Shown here in pieces: positions 4,666 through 7,650 of a stretch of 7,650 nucleotides of DNA. Position numbers and translations under genes: made by a program. The number at the start of each line of letters is the position of its first letter. Position 1 is the stretch's first letter. A model generated the notes under the pieces. That model made no database searches. It was not told the origin of the DNA and saw nothing but the letters and a program-made list of their open reading frames with translations. The DNA comes from Promethearchaeota archaeon. Lineage in GTDB: Archaea; Asgardarchaeota; Lokiarchaeia; Sigynarchaeales; SOKP01. Location: contig JAEOTL010000542.1 in NCBI GenBank assembly GCA_016839845.1, forward strand, positions 1 to 7,650, written 5' to 3'.

Positions 4666-6210
4666 GTGATTATAATTAGCAAAGTGAAAAATGCCTATAA
4701 AGAAATTGAAGATGTTATCGGATCTGATTTCATATCAGACAAGGATTTCATGAAAGCCGCCTATTCAAGGAATGTTGACCCTGCATTTCCAGATAGGTGG
4801 GCAGACATCATTGTAAGGCCAGAAACTACTGAAGAAGTCTCTGAGATTGTGAAAATTGCAAATAAATATAAGATTCGCATGGTTCCCAGAGGCGGAGGTG
4901 CTGACCTTGTGGGAGGAAGTGTCACAGAACAAGGGATACTTATCGACCTTACACGAATGAACCAAATTTATGAAATCAATGTAGATGATTATTATTGCAT
5001 TGTAGGATGCGGAATCACATGGGGCTCCATGCTTTCCGAGCTACAAAAAAAAGGAATGACTACTGGAATTCTTGGGCCAGGAAGTGGATATTCTGCTACG
5101 ATTGGTGGAGGACTTTCGAATGCAACGGTAGGTTTCAGTTCTACGAAATACGGATTGACTCCAGATATTTGTCTTGGGGTAGAAGCAGTACTTCCTAACC
5201 CTGAAGGAACGATAATAAGAACCGGAGCTGCATCCAATCAATACGCTACTCCATTCTGTCGTTACGGTGTGTCCCCAGACTTTACCGGGCTTTTTATGGG
5301 TGATGTGGGCACTATGGGAATAAAATGTAAAGCTTTCCTACGGTTATTTCCTGACCCTCCTTTCAAAGTTCGGAGATATTACATGCTCGCAAAAGACGAT
5401 TATAATAAAGTCTTTGAGATAGCACATAAACTTAGGAGGGAAGTTGGGGATGGATTAAATGATTTGATGGTATGGCCATCTATATTATTTACACTTTTAT
5501 CTACTCAAGTTGTCAATAAACCAAGTGGAAGGCCTAAAATAACCGGACCTGTTTTTTCAGTGACCTTAGAAGCAACCGATCAACGAATTATTGATGTTTA
5601 TCTTGAAAAAACCAATGAGATTATGTTGAAAGATAATGCAACTCGACCTTTTGAATGGCAGGAGATTGATTTAGACATGGTTCTATCAAAGGATTGGAAA
5701 TTTACATTGAAAGAAGAATTTAATTTCTTTCAGAAATATATCTCAACAGCACCCCCAAAGAGCTCCTGTACGACTTGTCATAAAGTTGCGATATCTAGGC
5801 TGGGTGAAAGCGTTCAAAAGGGTGTACAATTTAACATCCAAAATGCAAAGGAATTTCCTCCAAAGAATCCCCCCTATCCTGTGTTTGCTTCGTTCTTAAT
5901 GTTTCTTCCTAATGGAAATTGCGTAATAGTAGGAGGTCTTGGGGGTGACAATACCGATGAACATCGAGAAACAACCATGAATATCTGGCATAAGAAAATT
6001 AGACACCAAGTACGGTACGGTGGAGCCCATTATTGGCTTGGGGAATCAATAAGTCAATCTATTGTAGAAGCAGGGGCCTATACGCCTGAATTTATGCAAT
6101 TCTTTAAGGACATGAAAAAGGCAGTTGATCCGAATTACCTCTTAAGTCCAAATAAATTTCATCTCTATTCTTACGACCACGATTATACAGAACATCTCGT
6201 AAAAGACTAG
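4666..6210 (+). CDS. FAD-binding oxidoreductase (GlcD/VAO type), copy 2, complete
   Basis: From GTG 4666 this is a 514-residue flavoenzyme; ATG 4624 would add 14 residues (528). I prefer GTG because similarity to copy 1 begins exactly there (VIIISKVKNAYKEIE against VIKISKVKNAYKEIE) and the extension has no open counterpart in copy 1. However, no well-spaced Shine-Dalgarno serves either start. Numbered from ATG 4624, the FAD domain spans about 40-240 with PRGGGADLVGGS (88-99) and GPGSGYSATIGGG (151-163). A cap/substrate domain follows, then CTTCH (382-386). The C-terminal end KKAVDPNYLLSPNKF (498-512) is the usual tail of the VAO/GlcD superfamily. The expected role is oxidation of a 2-hydroxy acid or alcohol. 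There is no signal peptide or membrane segment. By hand count it is about 81% identical to copy 1 over the first 149 residues and 48% over the cap, with no gaps. The stop is followed by an oligo-T terminator. Confidence 0.92.
   Translation: MIIISKVKNAYKEIEDVIGSDFISDKDFMKAAYSRNVDPAFPDRWADIIVRPETTEEVSEIVKIANKYKIRMVPRGGGADLVGGSVTEQGILIDLTRMNQIYEINVDDYYCIVGCGITWGSMLSELQKKGMTTGILGPGSGYSATIGGGLSNATVGFSSTKYGLTPDICLGVEAVLPNPEGTIIRTGAASNQYATPFCRYGVSPDFTGLFMGDVGTMGIKCKAFLRLFPDPPFKVRRYYMLAKDDYNKVFEIAHKLRREVGDGLNDLMVWPSILFTLLSTQVVNKPSGRPKITGPVFSVTLEATDQRIIDVYLEKTNEIMLKDNATRPFEWQEIDLDMVLSKDWKFTLKEEFNFFQKYISTAPPKSSCTTCHKVAISRLGESVQKGVQFNIQNAKEFPPKNPPYPVFASFLMFLPNGNCVIVGGLGGDNTDEHRETTMNIWHKKIRHQVRYGGAHYWLGESISQSIVEAGAYTPEFMQFFKDMKKAVDPNYLLSPNKFHLYSYDHDYTEHLVKD
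4792..4865 (+). repeat. Near-identical inverted repeat arm in FAD oxidoreductase copy 2
   Basis: This is the partner of 922-995 in opposite orientation, about 3.8 kb away, with one mismatch in 74 nt. Such a pair could support recombination that inverts the SHMT/ACT-HAD/transglutaminase block between the arms, or gene conversion between the copies. Confidence 0.9.
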
Positions 6211-6216
6211 TTCTAA

Positions 6217-6235
6217 TTTTTTTTTTAACTTTTTT
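6217..6235 (+). terminator. Archaeal oligo-T terminator after FAD oxidoreductase copy 2
   Basis: Seven nt after the TAG stop there is a run of ten T, then AAC, then six T. No stable hairpin precedes it. Bare T-tracts of this kind are the intrinsic terminators used by archaeal RNA polymerase. Confidence 0.65.
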
Positions 6236-6304
6236 CTAAAATAATTTTATTGTTACTTGACGACTAAAATATTTTAAACAGTGTAAGTGATAAGTGTACT
6301 TAAA

Positions 6305-6313
6305 TTTATATAT
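6305..6313 (+). promoter_or_regulatory. Candidate TATA box for the secreted-protein gene
   Basis: TTTATATAT is the most canonical archaeal TATA box in the window. It would start transcription near 6335 and leave a leader of about 145 nt before ATG 6480. A nearer alternative is the TTAGTATAACTATAGG region at about 6424-6439, which would give a leader of about 25 nt. I see no RNA gene or protein gene elsewhere in the 6236-6479 spacer. Confidence 0.4.
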
Positions 6314-6479
6314 CCCATTTTTTTTGATTTTAATATCTAGAACCCTTTAGAGAATTCAAAAATAGGTATACGGTTGAGGAATAAATCTGGTATAAGTAAA
6401 TCGTTCAATCCTATTGAGAGTATTAGTATAACTATAGGGAAAGAAAGAATAGAGGATCTATAGAGGTAACTATATAGTA

Positions 6480-7650
6480 ATGAAACTTCGAAGATTTCTA
6501 CCATTATGTATGTTAATAGTTATCTCATTATCCTTTTTCCCCCTTCTATCAGATGATCATAACGTCGCAGATAAAGAAATCACTAAAAATATTGAAAATC
6601 CAATTCGATCTTCAGAATTTCCGAATTCAAAACCATTACAAATTAATCAATTTGCAACTACCTTAAATTCCTTCTTTCCTCTTTCCTTTCCTACTGACGT
6701 ACATTTTACTTTAGTTGAGGGTTGGACTTCAGAAAATGTAACGATATATTATGAAGGAATTTCAATAAAAAAAGATCAAGTTTTAAATGGTGAATTTGCA
6801 TCTAATAATAGCTATTGGGCATATGAGAGTAATAATCCCACAATTTTTACAGATGCAGGCTGGAAATCAGGAAATGTTGAATTTGAACTTAATGCTGGGA
6901 ATGTTTTTAGAGACGAATATGCATACTATCAGCAAAATCTTTCGATCTCTCAACCTTTTAATGATGGCAATCTGGCATCACTTTCAATAGATTACAAATT
7001 CGATACAACGCCCCAAACAATTATCCCCGAAAATTTAACGCTTTATCTGGCTATAATGGTGAATGATATTGAGGTTAATAAAACTATAAGTTTTTTAAAT
7101 ATAATAACAGATGATTGGGCTACAACAAATTTAATCTATGACCCTATTATCAAAGGCCAAATTCTACCTGGAAACATCTCAATTAAAACAGGGGTTTATG
7201 CAACATCCAATCTTAGCCTTACAGGCATGAACGATGCTCTAAAAATTGATAACATAAAATTTGAAATTTGGACAGAACCCAATGAACCTAATTTAATAAA
7301 AGTCTTAGATATAGACTCTAACTTCAATTATACCTACCATAATCTCACGTATGGTCGAGGTTATTCATTTATCGATATTGAAAGAAGTAAAAATAGTACA
7401 AGCGAAATCAGTTTTACTGTTTTTCAAAACATGACAAACGTGCTTGAATTTCACATAAGTAATATATCAGTTAATTCATATTTAGTGAAAAGCTATAATT
7501 CATCTTTCAATGGCGAGGAAGGGAGTCTTTATTCGACTAATTCACAAATTAACTGGGAAACCGAATTATTTATTTTATCTCCATTTGTGTATCAAACTAA
7601 TAGGATAGAAGTTGAGAAACCAATCGATTGGGATATAACACGTATTTATG
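6480..7650 (+). CDS. Secreted, heavily sequon-bearing surface protein, 3' end cut by window edge
   Basis: From ATG 6480 there are 390 complete codons and no stop, so the protein continues beyond the window. Residues 1-24 look like a Sec signal peptide: KLRR, then the hydrophobic stretch FLPLCMLIVISLSFFPLLS, then DDH. The exposed part carries 13 N-X-S/T sequons (Asn86, 109, 153, 185, 200, 232, 244, 283, 288, 305, 317, 328 and 340), which suggests a glycosylated extracellular protein. Residues about 75-264 look like a beta-sandwich resembling carbohydrate-binding jelly rolls: VLNGEFASNNSYWAY (101-115) near the start and ALKIDNIKFEIW (253-264) as a possible last strand. This fold call is by pattern only. 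GAGGT at 6463-6467 is a loosely spaced ribosome-binding site, and an in-frame TAG at 6450-6452 bars a longer N-terminus. I do not recognise a specific family. The oligo-T terminator and long spacer separate it from the metabolic genes. Confidence 0.85.
   Translation, partial: MKLRRFLPLCMLIVISLSFFPLLSDDHNVADKEITKNIENPIRSSEFPNSKPLQINQFATTLNSFFPLSFPTDVHFTLVEGWTSENVTIYYEGISIKKDQVLNGEFASNNSYWAYESNNPTIFTDAGWKSGNVEFELNAGNVFRDEYAYYQQNLSISQPFNDGNLASLSIDYKFDTTPQTIIPENLTLYLAIMVNDIEVNKTISFLNIITDDWATTNLIYDPIIKGQILPGNISIKTGVYATSNLSLTGMNDALKIDNIKFEIWTEPNEPNLIKVLDIDSNFNYTYHNLTYGRGYSFIDIERSKNSTSEISFTVFQNMTNVLEFHISNISVNSYLVKSYNSSFNGEEGSLYSTNSQINWETELFILSPFVYQTNRIEVEKPIDWDITRIY

Noticed and set aside
4765..5241. 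Short open frames in other frames and on the minus strand of FAD oxidoreductase copy 2
   Set aside because: They are fully contained in a well-supported gene and show no independent start signals or domains.
6236..6479. Spacer checked for tRNA, small RNA, CRISPR repeats or another flavoenzyme remnant
   Set aside because: Only AT-rich sequence with TATA-like boxes was seen; no cloverleaf, regular repeats or coding similarity.
6787..6990. 67-residue plus-strand frame inside the secreted-protein gene
   Set aside because: It lies out of frame with the long open frame from 6480, which has a signal peptide and consistent sequons across this stretch.

Overview
This AT-rich window reads as archaeal chromosome. 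Three things point that way. The serine hydroxymethyltransferase has the archaeal form of the family's motifs (for example FPGTVSNHHLH near residue 252). Upstream regions carry archaeal TATA-like boxes, and a gene end carries a bare oligo-T stretch rather than a hairpin. The right end encodes a secreted protein dense in N-glycosylation sequons. The style of that protein and the low GC would fit an Asgard (Lokiarchaeia-like) genome, but that placement is inference and no marker gene here settles it.

Layout, left to right. Positions 1-1124 (minus, running off the left edge) encode a GlcD/VAO-type FAD-binding oxidoreductase. A 255-nt divergent spacer follows. It holds a perfect 18-nt palindrome and what looks like a decayed scrap of a further copy of the same flavoenzyme gene. 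Next comes a tight two-gene plus-strand operon: an archaeal-type SHMT (1380-2639) and a two-ACT-domain protein with a C-terminal SerB-like HAD domain whose catalytic motifs are eroded (2641-3867). A transglutaminase-like protein (3882-4541, minus) converges on it with only 14 nt between the stops. A second, full-length FAD oxidoreductase (about 4666-6210, plus) diverges from that gene and is a clear paralog of the first. After an oligo-T terminator and a 269-nt AT-rich spacer, a secreted glycoprotein-like gene (6480-7650, plus) runs off the right edge.

How the genes may work together. The SHMT/ACT-HAD operon points to serine-glycine metabolism and its sensing: SHMT interconverts serine and glycine, and ACT domains commonly bind amino acids. 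The two flavoenzymes that flank it in opposite orientation belong to a superfamily that oxidises 2-hydroxy acids and alcohols. A glycolate-glyoxylate-glycine-serine link is imaginable, but no aminotransferase is present and the substrates are unknown. The paralogs are gap-free over 374 residues, about 81% identical in the FAD domain and about 48% in the substrate/cap region. This suggests duplication followed by a change of substrate. No tRNA, rRNA, CRISPR array or insertion sequence was seen.
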